64,000 bases of DNA from Psychrobacter submarinus (GCF_904846685.1 NZ_CAJHBQ010000003.1:186001-250000); one strand, 5' to 3'; shown: positions 9,569 through 19,278, counted from the first letter of the stretch. Made by a program: numbers and translations. Notes: generated from the letters alone by a model not told the origin.

Positions 9569-10348
9569 ATGAGCCAGATTCACCCTACAGCACTCATCTC
9601 ACCTTCTGCAACTATTGACGAGACGGCGGTTATAGGACCGTATTGTATCGTTGGTGATGAGGTGTCTATCGGCGCTCACACGATCTTGCATCGTCATGTG
9701 GTAGTGGCTAAGTTGACACGTATAGGACAGCACAATCAGTTTTATCAGTTCGCTAGTATCGGCGAGGATCCGCAAGATCTTAAGTATGCCGGTGAGCGTA
9801 CTTGGCTTGAGATTGGTGATCATAATACTATTCGAGAGGCTTGTAGCTTACACCGCGGTACCGCGCAAGACGCTACTATCACTAAGATTGGCAGTCACAA
9901 CTTACTGATGGTCAATACCCATATTGCTCATGACTGTACCATTGGTAGCCACAATGTCTTAGCAAATAACGTTGGCATTGCCGGACACGTGACCATCGGC
10001 GATCATACTATCATTGGTGGCAATTCTGGTATTCACCAGTTCTGCCGCGTTGATGACTACAGCTTAGTCGGTGGAGCGAGCCTTATTCTAAAAGATGTGG
10101 CGGCTTTTACTATGGTATCGGGCAATCCGGCAGGCGCTCACGGTCTAAATATAGAAGGCATGCGCCGAAAAGACTGGTCGAAACAGACTATCGACGTCTT
10201 ACGTCAAGCTTACCGTGTCGTTTTTAGGTCTGGTCTGACCACTGTCCAAGCGCTTGAGGTTTTACAAAATGAGCTGCTACCCAAAGAGCCAAAAATCCAG
10301 CTACTCATTGACTCTTTAGAGCACAGTAAACGCGGTGTCGTCCGTTAA
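9569..10348 (+). CDS. lpxA: Acyl-[ACP]--UDP-N-acetylglucosamine O-acyltransferase
   Basis: First enzyme of lipid A synthesis, transferring a 3-hydroxyacyl chain to UDP-GlcNAc. The 259-residue protein is a left-handed beta-helix of hexapeptide repeats followed by a helical C-terminus. The catalytic His is residue 121 in HIAHDC, equivalent to His125 of E. coli. It is the last gene of the envelope block: lpxB, which often follows, is absent and a terminator comes next. Confidence 0.96.
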   Translation: MSQIHPTALISPSATIDETAVIGPYCIVGDEVSIGAHTILHRHVVVAKLTRIGQHNQFYQFASIGEDPQDLKYAGERTWLEIGDHNTIREACSLHRGTAQDATITKIGSHNLLMVNTHIAHDCTIGSHNVLANNVGIAGHVTIGDHTIIGGNSGIHQFCRVDDYSLVGGASLILKDVAAFTMVSGNPAGAHGLNIEGMRRKDWSKQTIDVLRQAYRVVFRSGLTTVQALEVLQNELLPKEPKIQLLIDSLEHSKRGVVR

Positions 10349-10408
10349 AATTTAGCTCAGCACAGTTGGTACTATCATTTCGAGTCTAAACATCATAACC
10401 TCTATCAT

Positions 10409-10439
10409 TAAAAGCCATAACATAACGTTATGGCTTTTT
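10409..10439 (+). terminator. Rho-independent terminator after lpxA
   Basis: GCCATAAC (10414-10421) pairs with GTTATGGC (10427-10434), flanked by A-rich and T-rich runs (AAAA before, TTTTT after). It closes the uppS-to-lpxA block. Confidence 0.8.
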
Positions 10440-10631
10440 GTGTTTATCATTTCTTGACATTTGCTGTCGATTAGCAGAAACTTTCAAGTCATATGTAGTA
10501 AGGTTTTAGTAACTTATTTTAACCAATAGCTGACTGGTAGTCTCTTTGATTATCTTGCTGCTCTAAAGTGCAGCGTTTAAGGTACTTAAAGGGCATTAAA
10601 AGAGAACGCCAGTGAATTTTAGGAGTGTTAT

Positions 10632-12149
10632 ATGGCACAGCAAAGGGAAAATTGGTCCAGTCGTACTGGATTCATTCTAGCAGCTGTCGGTTCAGCAGTT
10701 GGATTAGGGAATATTTGGCGATTTCCTTATGTGGCTTATGATAATGGTGGTGGGGCATTTATGGTGCCTTATCTTATCGCCTTATTAACCGCAGGTATTC
10801 CGTTATTATTTTTAGATTATATTATTGGCCACAAATACCGCGCCGCCGCGCCGCGAGCTTATAAGAGATTCTCACCATCTGGTCAGTTTGTCGGTTGGTG
10901 GCAGTCTTTGGTCTCTTTTGTCATTGCCATCTATTACGCCGCCGTCATCGTTTGGGCAGGTAGTTATATGGTCTTCTCGTTTGGACAAAAGTGGGGCGAG
11001 GATACCACTAACTTCTTTGTCAGTGACTTTATACAGCATACTGGCGAGCTGACCTCCGTCTTTGTACCGCAGATGTTTACAGGTCTAGTGATTGTCTGGG
11101 CTTTAGCGCTATTGATTATGTTTGGCGGCATCCGTAAAGGCGTGGAGCTTGCGAACAAAATCTGCTTACCACTACTTATTGTGCTGTTTGGTATTATGGT
11201 TTTCAAAGCCGTCACTTTGCCAGGCTCTGTGGTTGGTTTGAATGCCTTTTTTGAACCAAACTGGACCAGAATGGCGGATCCTAGTGTTTGGCTAGCTGCT
11301 TATGGGCATGTGTTTTTCTCGCTATCAGTGGGTTTTGGCATCATGGTGACTTATGCCTCATACCTTAAAAGGAACACTAACTTAACAGGCGCAGGCTTAG
11401 TGGTTGGTTTTGCTAACTCCTCATTTGAGCTTATTGCAGGTATCGGTATCTTCTCAGCTATTGGCTTTATGGCGATGTCAACCGGTCAAGATGTTGCTGA
11501 AGTCGCGAGTGGCGGCGTTGGACTAGCCTTCTTTGTTTTCCCCAAAATCATCTCTACTATGGGCGCTAGTGGCGACTTTGTCGGTTTCTTATTCTTTGGC
11601 TCGTTGGTCGTTGCTGGTATTAGCTCATTAATTAGTATCTTAGAAGTACCCGTCTCTGCGTTTCAAAGTAAATTTGACTGGTCGCGCAAAAAAGCAGTAG
11701 CCATAATCGTGGGTGTATCTGCGGTTATATCTATCTCAGCTTTCTCTACTGGTAGCTCATTGGTATTGGTCGATGTGATTGATCATTTTGCTAATAACAT
11801 CGGTATCGTCGCAGGTGGACTCATGTCTATTGTCTTGGTCACTTGGTTTAATCGCCGCAAAATCCCAGGTTTAATAGCGCATATCAATCAGGTGTCTAGT
11901 GTCAAATTAGGCGGTGCTTGGGTATTTATGCTGACGGTTATTACGCCTGTTGTACTGGTCATTGCGCTAGGTATGAGATTAGTTGATTTGGTACAAAACC
12001 CTTATGAAGGCTACTCAACAACCATCCTATTACTATTTGGTTGGGGCGTGGTGGTACTATTTGGCTTAGGTGCCTTTATACTCTCTCGTATGAAAGGTAT
12101 CCATGACGAAGAAGATGATAAAGCTCGCGCTCTTGATGATGCACGCTAA
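10632..12149 (+). CDS. Sodium-dependent amino-acid transporter, NSS family (MetP-like)
   Basis: Inner-membrane Na+ symporter of the neurotransmitter:sodium symporter family. The 505-residue protein has about 12 membrane segments. The N-terminal signature is complete: RTGFILAAVGSAVGLGNIWR with FPYVAYDNGGGAF following, which forms the Na+ and substrate site in TM1. A strong GGAG ribosome site precedes the ATG. The next gene encodes a 44-residue MetS-like small subunit, so methionine and alanine are plausible substrates by comparison with the MetPS system of Corynebacterium. Substrate assignment is inference. Confidence 0.9.
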   Translation: MAQQRENWSSRTGFILAAVGSAVGLGNIWRFPYVAYDNGGGAFMVPYLIALLTAGIPLLFLDYIIGHKYRAAAPRAYKRFSPSGQFVGWWQSLVSFVIAIYYAAVIVWAGSYMVFSFGQKWGEDTTNFFVSDFIQHTGELTSVFVPQMFTGLVIVWALALLIMFGGIRKGVELANKICLPLLIVLFGIMVFKAVTLPGSVVGLNAFFEPNWTRMADPSVWLAAYGHVFFSLSVGFGIMVTYASYLKRNTNLTGAGLVVGFANSSFELIAGIGIFSAIGFMAMSTGQDVAEVASGGVGLAFFVFPKIISTMGASGDFVGFLFFGSLVVAGISSLISILEVPVSAFQSKFDWSRKKAVAIIVGVSAVISISAFSTGSSLVLVDVIDHFANNIGIVAGGLMSIVLVTWFNRRKIPGLIAHINQVSSVKLGGAWVFMLTVITPVVLVIALGMRLVDLVQNPYEGYSTTILLLFGWGVVVLFGLGAFILSRMKGIHDEEDDKARALDDAR

Positions 12150-12189
12150 TCATACTGCTCTTAGACGGACACTTTAATAGGAATAAATT

Positions 12190-12324
12190 ATGTCAACTTC
12201 AGCCATTATTTTTATGATTATCTCCATGCTGCTTATATGGGGCGGTTTGCTCTTAGCTGTTTTGCATCTAAGAAAGCATCCTGATATTCCCATGAGTCAG
12301 CTGCCTGATGATCAAATTTATTAA
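12190..12324 (+). CDS. MetS-like small subunit of the NSS transporter
   Basis: A 44-codon gene starting 40 bp after the transporter. It has one hydrophobic segment (residues 5-25, from AIIFMIISML to LLLAVLHL) followed by RKHPD and an acidic end. This matches the pattern of the methionine/alanine importer small subunit family: N-terminal TM helix, then LRK-x-P/HPD. Such subunits are required for activity of their NSS partner in Corynebacterium glutamicum. The position immediately after the large subunit and before a terminator supports a two-gene operon. Confidence 0.8.
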   Translation: MSTSAIIFMIISMLLIWGGLLLAVLHLRKHPDIPMSQLPDDQIY

Positions 12325-12347
12325 GACTATCAGTAGATAAATGTATC

Positions 12348-12385
12348 AAAGCCAGTCACTAATATGAGTGACTGGCTTTTTTAGT
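12348..12385 (+). terminator. Rho-independent terminator of the transporter operon
   Basis: AAAGCCAGTCACT (12348-12360) pairs perfectly with AGTGACTGGCTTT (12367-12379), followed by TTT. It lies between convergent genes and could also act for tgt on the other strand. Confidence 0.85.
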
Positions 12386-12430
12386 ATGAACAGAGACAGA
12401 AATAAGAGCCTTTATCAACAGCTATATGAC

Positions 12431-13615
<1,185 letters not shown>

Positions 13616-13723
13616 CTAATTATATCATTATTAGCGGTTTTTTGTATGACCGTTATCCTCGTCAAGTGAGAGCTCTACAGCCTTTATTTTAATAGCTCTC
13701 TACCCAAATGACACAGACAATAG

Positions 13724-13855
13724 CGTTTGACACTTATAGAATGGATGCAAAAGCAGAATTTACAGATGGTAGGGGAGCCTGAGCTGGCTCGTTACAACCC
13801 GCCATGGACGCTGCCTTTTATGCGTCGTAACGAGGTGATGATTCGTTATGAATAA
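13724..13855 (+). pseudogene. C-terminal fragment of a SOUL family heme-binding protein
   Basis: A 43-codon open stretch ending in a proper TAA reads ...EPELARYNPPWTLPFMRR, then NEVMIRYE. The ARYNPPWTxPFxRRNEV block is the hallmark C-terminus of SOUL/HEBP heme-binding proteins. An in-frame TAG lies immediately upstream (13721-13723), and no start codon, ribosome site or upstream domain can be found. The fragment covers roughly the last fifth of a normal protein of about 200 residues. The retained end is very well conserved, which suggests a recent loss of the 5' part. The function of intact members here is unknown. Confidence 0.75.
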
Positions 13856-13885
13856 CAGCCAGTTATAGTCAAATACACGGGTCAA

Positions 13886-13915
13886 TAAAAAAAGACAGCA
13901 TATGCTGTCTTTTTA
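13886..13915 (-). terminator. Palindromic terminator between SOUL remnant and asd
   Basis: AAAAAGACAGCA-TA-TGCTGTCTTTTT is nearly perfect and has T runs on both strands, so it can stop asd (minus) and anything reading in on the plus strand. Confidence 0.8.
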
Positions 13916-13937
13916 TAGTCGATGCTTTGAGTCAAAC

Positions 13938-15071
13938 TTAGCTGTTTTGCTCACGAATGATGTTTAGCATCCGGCGTAAAGGCTCTGCAGCGCCCCATAG
14001 CAGCTGGTCACCGACAGTAAATGCACCTAAATATTCAGGCCCCATATTGAGCTTACGCAGGCGACCTAGAGCTACGGTTAAAGTACCAGTTACGGCTACT
14101 GGCGTTAAACGCTCGACTGTAGCTTCCTTAGTATCCTCAACTACATCTAGCCATTTATTATCGCTACCTTGAAGCGCCTCTTCAATCTCGCTTAGCGGGA
14201 TGTCTTTTTTGAGCTTGATAGTCAGACCCTGAGCATGACAGCGCATCGCACCGATACGGACACACATACCATCGATAGGAATATTACTCTGTTCATCATT
14301 ACCAAGGATCTTATTGGTTTCAACGCCGCCTTTCCACTCTTCTCTTGATTGCTGATTGTCCATTTGCGAATCGATATAAGGAATCAAGCTACCAGCTAGG
14401 GGTACGCCAAAATACTGCTGAGGAAAATCGGCTGAGCGCTGAGTCTCGGCGATCTTTTTATCGATATCCAAGATTGCACTGGCAGGATCAGACAGCTCAG
14501 CTTTGACCGCATCTTGTAATACGCCCATACCGCTGATAAGTTCACGCATATTGTTAGCGCCAGAGCCACTTGCCGCTTGATAAGTCATCGCGCTGACCCA
14601 TTCCACCCAGCCTCTGTTGAACAGCTCACCGATAGCCATCAGCATAAGCGATACCGTACAGTTACCACCGATAAAGTCTTTTTTACCATGAGCTAAAGCG
14701 TTATCAATCACATTACGATTGACGGGATCTAAAATAATGATGCTATCTTCATCCATACGTAAAGTACTAGCAGCATCAATCCAATAACCCTCCCAGCCGC
14801 TATCGCGCAGAGGCTGGTGTACCTTTTGAGTATAGTCGCCGCCTTGGCAGGTAATAATCACATCGCAGTCCGCTAAAGACTTAATATCATGAGCATCTTT
14901 GAGTTTACTTGGGCTAATACCATCAAAGCTTGGCGCATCGCCGCCGCTGTTACTGGTTGAAAAAAACACCGGGGTGATACCGGTGAAGTCTTTTTCTTCG
15001 CGCATACGCTCAATCAGCACTGAGCCGACCATACCGCGCCAGCCTACTAAACCTACTGTTAAATTACTCAT
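13938..15071 (-). CDS. asd: Aspartate-semialdehyde dehydrogenase
   Basis: Reduces aspartyl phosphate to aspartate semialdehyde with NADPH, feeding lysine, diaminopimelate, methionine and threonine synthesis. The protein begins [19 protein letters not shown], the NADP-binding motif; the catalytic Cys is near residue 138 in GGNCTVSLM. It belongs to the gammaproteobacterial Asd type (E. coli length 367; 377 here). The frame continues upstream to 15134, but GAGGAAGG lies just before the ATG at 15071, so the longer start is rejected. Confidence 0.96.
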   Translation of the reverse strand: MSNLTVGLVGWRGMVGSVLIERMREEKDFTGITPVFFSTSNSGGDAPSFDGISPSKLKDAHDIKSLADCDVIITCQGGDYTQKVHQPLRDSGWEGYWIDAASTLRMDEDSIIILDPVNRNVIDNALAHGKKDFIGGNCTVSLMLMAIGELFNRGWVEWVSAMTYQAASGSGANNMRELISGMGVLQDAVKAELSDPASAILDIDKKIAETQRSADFPQQYFGVPLAGSLIPYIDSQMDNQQSREEWKGGVETNKILGNDEQSNIPIDGMCVRIGAMRCHAQGLTIKLKKDIPLSEIEEALQGSDNKWLDVVEDTKEATVERLTPVAVTGTLTVALGRLRKLNMGPEYLGAFTVGDQLLWGAAEPLRRMLNIIREQNS

Positions 15072-15376
15072 GAAATGCCTTCCTCTTGTACGATGGTTTG
15101 TGACATAGTTTGTGACAAGGACAACCCGTAACAATGCCGTGAATAGAACAAAAAAGCAAGATTTTTCGATAAATTTCTTTTACTGCTATATCGTTACCAT
15201 TTATGGGCTCTAAACAGTAACGTTTTATAATGTTTATTCGCTTAATGAAATGCTAAAGTAGGCTTCTTAATAAAAGGCCAAAAGTAAGCTTGAGAATTAA
15301 GTACGACAATTAAAAATGATAATAAATATATTTATTGAGTCAGACTTTACTCTTGGCCTAGCCTTTATCTAAATAC
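15072..15376. other. Divergent promoter region asd / EEP protein
   Basis: AT-rich. It carries an imperfect inverted repeat (15275-15287 AGGCCAAAAGTAA against 15347-15359, 12 of 13 matching) enclosing a perfect 16-bp palindrome AATAAATATATTTATT (15321-15336). No coding frame was recognised. Promoters for both flanking genes must lie here. Confidence 0.5.
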
Positions 15377-16546
15377 ATGGTTAGCTATATTATGGATATC
15401 TCTTTACTGTATTACGGCGCGCAATGGTTAGCAGGGTTTATCACCTTTGTGACCATTTGGGGCTGGATGCCCCTTGATAATTGGTGGGTCCGAGTAGTCG
15501 AGTTTCCGCGCATCCAGATTATGGTGTTAGGAGTCGTCGCTTGGGCGGCGATGATTTTATTCTACTCTGAGTGGCAGATAGGTCAGTGGCTATTGTTTTT
15601 GGCCTTGAGTCTGACTTTAGCTTATCAGCTTAGAATGGTGCTTCCTTATACGCAGTTGTGGAAAAAAGAAGTACAAAACGCCACCGATGGCCCAAAGCTG
15701 GCTGAGCACCAGATCAAAATCATGGTGTCTAATGTATTAACGCCCAATGAGCAAAAGCAAGATTTAGTCGATTTGGTAAACGACAAAAACCCTGATATTC
15801 TGATCGCGTTGGAGACAGATAAGAAGTGGGAGCGAGCGCTTGAGCAGATAGAGCCTGACTATCCTTATACGGTCAAAGTTCCCTTAGACAACTTATATGG
15901 CATGCACTTGTACTCAAAGCTCGAGCTGATAGATCCTGAAATCAAGTATCTGATTATCGATGATATTCCCTCAATTCACAGTCAGTTACGCTTGCAAAGT
16001 GGCCGAGTGATTTGGCTGTATTGCCTGCATCCTATGCCGCCAAGCCCTACTGAAGCAGATAAATCCACGACGCGTGATGCAGAGCTGCTGATGGTCGGCA
16101 AACACATCAAAGAGCATGAGCAAACGGCTATATTAGCAGGCGATCTCAATGACGTGGCATGGTCAAAAACCACGCGCCGTTTTCAGCGCATCTCAGGCTT
16201 GCTTGATCCGCGTATTGGTCGTCATTTTATCAATACCTTTCACGTCAAATATCCTTTTTTGCGTTGGGCGCTAGATCATATTTTTCACAGTGCGTGCTTT
16301 ACGCTAGTAGATATCAGTCGAATGCCCTCTATTGGCTCCGATCATTTCCCAGTGATGACTACCTTACAATACGAGCCGCAAGAGGCCAGTAAGCAGGAAC
16401 AAAACGCCCCTACAACTGATGCTGAAGACATCCAAGAGACCAATCATAAAATCGAAGAAGGTAAAGAAGAGGGAGAAAAAGTCTCACAACAACATGCCGA
16501 AGAAGACAACGAAGCACAACAAGACCAGACAGCAAAACCGGTATAG
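15377..16546 (+). CDS. Membrane-anchored endonuclease/exonuclease/phosphatase family protein
   Basis: The 389-residue protein starts with three hydrophobic segments (about 5-28, 48-65, 70-90), then an EEP-fold domain from about residue 117: SNVLTPN, the metal-binding Glu in LIALETDK, HPMPP, GDLNDVAW, DHIF and the terminal GSDHFPV. All catalytic positions of the DNase I/EEP superfamily are present, so it should be an active phosphoesterase, though the substrate cannot be told (nucleic acid, lipid or sugar phosphate). The last 45 residues are a Glu/Gln/Asp-rich disordered tail. An alternative ATG lies at 15392; neither has a good ribosome site. Confidence 0.8.
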   Translation: MVSYIMDISLLYYGAQWLAGFITFVTIWGWMPLDNWWVRVVEFPRIQIMVLGVVAWAAMILFYSEWQIGQWLLFLALSLTLAYQLRMVLPYTQLWKKEVQNATDGPKLAEHQIKIMVSNVLTPNEQKQDLVDLVNDKNPDILIALETDKKWERALEQIEPDYPYTVKVPLDNLYGMHLYSKLELIDPEIKYLIIDDIPSIHSQLRLQSGRVIWLYCLHPMPPSPTEADKSTTRDAELLMVGKHIKEHEQTAILAGDLNDVAWSKTTRRFQRISGLLDPRIGRHFINTFHVKYPFLRWALDHIFHSACFTLVDISRMPSIGSDHFPVMTTLQYEPQEASKQEQNAPTTDAEDIQETNHKIEEGKEEGEKVSQQHAEEDNEAQQDQTAKPV

Positions 16547-16597
16547 GTACTTTTATATTATACTTACATATGACATAGACAAATGACTCAAATCCTC

Positions 16598-16615
16598 TGT
16601 AAGCATAAGCGTACA
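16598..16615 (+). promoter_or_regulatory. GacA-box-like upstream activating site
   Basis: TGTAAG-CATAAG-CGTACA fits the GacA/UvrY/LetA consensus TGTAAG-N6-CTTACA with one mismatch. It is centred about 65 bases before the predicted start of the small RNA candidate. Confidence 0.6.
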
Positions 16616-16636
16616 AAAAATAGGGCTTTTAGCGTC

Positions 16637-16665
16637 TAGTTTGCGCGGTGAGGTCAGCCTATAAT
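16637..16665 (+). promoter_or_regulatory. Sigma70-like promoter of the RNA candidate
   Basis: A perfect -10 TATAAT (16660-16665) lies 17 bases after a poor -35 TAGTTT (16637-16642). A weak -35 with an upstream activator box is what an activator-dependent promoter looks like. Transcription would start near 16672. Confidence 0.55.
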
Positions 16666-16671
16666 AGACTC

Positions 16672-16855
16672 ATCAACACAAGGATAGTCAAGGATGCAGT
16701 GTTGAGGCTTATAGCATAGCCTTGAGTCAGCTCAAGCGTTATGAGTCGGTGTAAAATGGCTTAGAGAGGACTTATTATAAGTCATCAAGGATAGAATAAT
16801 AATAAAACGAAATACCAATAACCCGAACCTATTGCCCAAGGTTCGGGTTTTTTCT
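16672..16855 (+). ncRNA. Candidate Rsm/Csr-type small regulatory RNA
   Basis: About 184 nt between a TATAAT promoter and a strong terminator, with no open frame of note. It contains four AGGA motifs, three of them in the context AAGGAT (16680, 16690, 16787) and one in GAGAGGAC (16765-16772). ACAAGGATAG resembles the CsrA/RsmA ligand consensus ACARGGAUGU. Local hairpins are evident: CAACAC/GTGTTG (16674, 16699) enclosing two AAGGAT motifs, AGGCT/AGCCT (16705, 16718) or the alternative CTTGAG/CTCAAG (16721, 16731), and GACTTA/TAAGTC (16769, 16778). Together with the GacA-like box upstream this fits a CsrA-sequestering RNA. It could instead be a 3'-UTR-derived RNA of the preceding gene. Confidence 0.55.
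16820..16855 (+). terminator. Rho-independent terminator of the RNA candidate
   Basis: AACCCGAACC pairs with GGTTCGGGTT across the loop TATTGCCCAA, followed by TTTT and C. This is one of the strongest terminators in the window. Confidence 0.9.
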
Positions 16856-16967
16856 TGTCTATAGTTTTTTCGATGAAGCTCTTATTCATAAAAAATGTTG
16901 CTAATTATACACGCTGCTAGCCTTCATTTAATACTTCTAAAACTTTATAGATAATGTTTGGCTATTT

Positions 16968-17240
16968 TTAAGCGTGGTCTAGAGTGTTATAGGCATTAAG
17001 CCAGTCATCATTCTTGTCTTCAGTGGCGACAAACCAAGCATCGTCGCACTCTTCGGTTAGACAATCAAAACTGACATATATACCTTGCTCATCGATGGTG
17101 GCATACCAATGCTCATCGTCATGACCTGTAGATAAAATAAAGTATTTATCATTCACAAAGTCGCCGACGGTATATAACTCGCCTTCTTTATAGAATTGAT
17201 TTCCACTTGTGCAAATGAGTACGTCTCCAGTATTTATCAC
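16968..17240 (-). CDS. Hypothetical protein, small and acidic
   Basis: A 90-residue protein I do not recognise. It starts at GTG (17238-17240) with AGGAG 6 bases upstream, a convincing site. The sequence is rich in Asp, Glu, Tyr and Trp, has no membrane segment or signal peptide, and the first half (GDVLICTSGNQFYKEGELYT, then a V-x-D-x-x-x-x-x-Y-x-x-L pattern) looks like a small beta-barrel such as an SH3-like fold; that is only a guess from the pattern. It stands alone between the RNA terminator and surA, with about 540 bp of non-coding DNA upstream. Confidence 0.7.
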   Translation of the reverse strand: MINTGDVLICTSGNQFYKEGELYTVGDFVNDKYFILSTGHDDEHWYATIDEQGIYVSFDCLTEECDDAWFVATEDKNDDWLNAYNTLDHA

Positions 17241-17779
17241 TGATTCTCCTATTGATATTAGTTAACGCTAGTATTAGTACGCCCTTTATTATCAGTATTT
17301 TGTTATTAATATCACTGATAGCGTGGCGAAACCTAAGCGGTTGTATTTAATGAATATTTTACCAATAGCATGAAAAATAGAAAATAATACTTGGGTATCA
17401 AAAGACATCTTTTTGTATTTAAGTGTTTGTTTTTATTAATAATTAATCTATAGCTAAGCTAGATAATTGTAGAGAGTCATAGTACAAAGTACACTCTAAC
17501 CGTGAATAATTAGGATTTAGATAGTATCGGCAGAATAATTGTTTAGTTCTTATTATCAATAAAGATTTAACAAGGTTTTAATGAGTTACGGATAGTGACT
17601 TGGAAGCAATAATTGCATCATTCGAGCATTATTAGGATAGAGTCTAATGGACTTTTGCGTGAAGAATAAAAAAAGGGCATATGCTTTGGCATATACCCTT
17701 TGTAACTGCGCAGACTAGAACTTACAGATTTAAGATAATGAGATAAATGTATAAGGGTCTGTGAGCGATCTAAGCGCTA
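17241..17779. other. Long non-coding gap before surA end
   Basis: AT-rich and without a credible frame. I see a TATCAGT/ACTGATA inverted repeat near 17291-17322 and the surA terminator at 17668-17704. Promoter elements for the 90-residue gene should lie here, but none is convincing. Confidence 0.5.
17668..17704 (-). terminator. Terminator of lptD-surA
   Basis: AAAGGGCATATGC and GCATATACCCTTT form a stem with one mismatch and a TTTG loop. On the minus strand it is followed by seven T. Confidence 0.8.
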
Positions 17780-19177
17780 TCATTCAATCACTTGAATGTA
17801 GGCGCCTGCTCGTAGCTCTTGTAACCAGTCTTCTGTGGCTTGTGGTGCTAAGCGTTGATACAGAGCTTGTCGAGCTAGGTCACGACGATACTCGTTACTG
17901 ATATCTTGTTGGCGCTTATCATCGACTTTTAGTATGTGCCAGCCAAACTGGCTTCTAAAGGGTGCAGAATAGTCGCCGACGGTAGTGTTCTTCATTACCG
18001 CTTCGAATTCTCCAACCATCTCACCTTCGCCAACCCAGTTCAAATCGCCGCCGCGTCCAGCAGAGCCGGGATCATCAGAATAAGTCGAGGCTAAACTGGC
18101 AAAATCCGCACCTTGACGCAGCTGCTCATACAGATCGTTGATTTTTTGCTGGGCTAGGCTATCAGTCTGTAACTCATCGATTTTGACCAAGATATGTCGA
18201 ACATCCCATTGGGGCACAATCATTTTGTTATTGACGGTTTTATCGGCTAGCTTGACGATATCGATTCCTTCTGGAGTGACCAAAGGCGCGCTCACTTCAC
18301 CAACGTCGAGCTGAGTAATCTGGCTTGATAGTTCAGTTGGCAGCGCAGCAGCGCTATGAAAGCCCATATCGCCACCTTGTAGTGGAATAGGGTAGCTACC
18401 TTGCGCGGCGCTCATGGCTGCCTCTACATCGACATTAGACTCTAATAACCGAGTGCGCAGAGTATTTGCTACGGCAAGCGCCTGCTCGCGCTGAGCGGCT
18501 GACAGCCGGCTGTAGTCGTCAATATAAGGCACACGCACGTGAATGGTCTGATATTCATTTTGGTTAAGACGTTTGGCTTCAGGGGAAGCTAAAAAAGCAT
18601 CGACATCCTGCTCGCTGATACGGACTCGGCTACTGACTTGGCGCTGCTGCAAGGCTTGGATAGCGGCATCTTCAAACAACTTCGCTCGTAGGGCAGCATA
18701 ACGACCTGGCTGGTTGGCATCTAGTTTTTGTTGTAGACCGGCGAGGCTATTAACGCCTTCTGCTTGAGCAATCTGCGCCAAACGCTGATTGATAGCCGCA
18801 TCATCAGGCTGTAAGCCAAGTCTATTGGCAAGGGAGAGCTGTAACTCGCGCTGAATCAAGCCGTTAAGAACTTCAGATTGTAGCTGCGGTGAGTTGGCAA
18901 TAGGCTGGCCTGCCGCTTGCGCTCTTGCTCGGGTTTGCATAATAGCATTGATCAAATCGCTTTTTAAAATAGCGTTATCATTGACTAGCGCGATGATGCC
19001 ATCGGTACTGGTAGCAGAGGTTAGACGGTTGGTATTCTGGCTTTGAGCACTAGCATTTTGAGTATTAGTCGGTTCAACAGTAGCCGCTTGAGCATTCAAC
19101 GCGAGTACAAGACCCAGACTGGCGCTCATACTCATGAGTATGGCTCGGTTCGTCTGGCGTAAAGAAAAAAGTCTCAT
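17780..19177 (-). CDS. surA: Periplasmic peptidyl-prolyl isomerase and chaperone SurA
   Basis: Escorts unfolded outer-membrane proteins, including LptD, across the periplasm. From the chosen start the protein has 465 residues: signal peptide (MRLFSLRQTNRAILMSM then a hydrophobic core ending in LNAQA), an N-terminal chaperone domain with DGIIALVNDNAILKSDL, and two parvulin domains; the second has VRHILVKI, SDDPGSAGRGGDLNW and PFRSQFGWHILKV. The frame opens at 19291, but the 38 extra residues would bury the signal peptide and AAGG sits before the ATG at 19177. It lies downstream of lptD in the same operon, the usual arrangement. Confidence 0.95.
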   Translation of the reverse strand: MRLFSLRQTNRAILMSMSASLGLVLALNAQAATVEPTNTQNASAQSQNTNRLTSATSTDGIIALVNDNAILKSDLINAIMQTRARAQAAGQPIANSPQLQSEVLNGLIQRELQLSLANRLGLQPDDAAINQRLAQIAQAEGVNSLAGLQQKLDANQPGRYAALRAKLFEDAAIQALQQRQVSSRVRISEQDVDAFLASPEAKRLNQNEYQTIHVRVPYIDDYSRLSAAQREQALAVANTLRTRLLESNVDVEAAMSAAQGSYPIPLQGGDMGFHSAAALPTELSSQITQLDVGEVSAPLVTPEGIDIVKLADKTVNNKMIVPQWDVRHILVKIDELQTDSLAQQKINDLYEQLRQGADFASLASTYSDDPGSAGRGGDLNWVGEGEMVGEFEAVMKNTTVGDYSAPFRSQFGWHILKVDDKRQQDISNEYRRDLARQALYQRLAPQATEDWLQELRAGAYIQVIE

Positions 19178-19278
19178 GATAATCCTTATTGATGTCGTCA
19201 TGTCGGTTATGGGTTGATCAGCGGCATGCACTGGTAGGCAAAAAGCCAACTTTAAATAGCGATAGGGTAGATCGTTTG

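Noticed and set aside
15072..15134. Upstream extension of asd by 21 residues
   Set aside because: GAGGAAGG precedes the ATG at 15071, and the NADP-binding strand begins right after that Met.
16672..16855. 6S RNA
   Set aside because: No long closing stem between the ends and no central bubble; the AGGA motifs and GacA-like box fit an Rsm RNA better.
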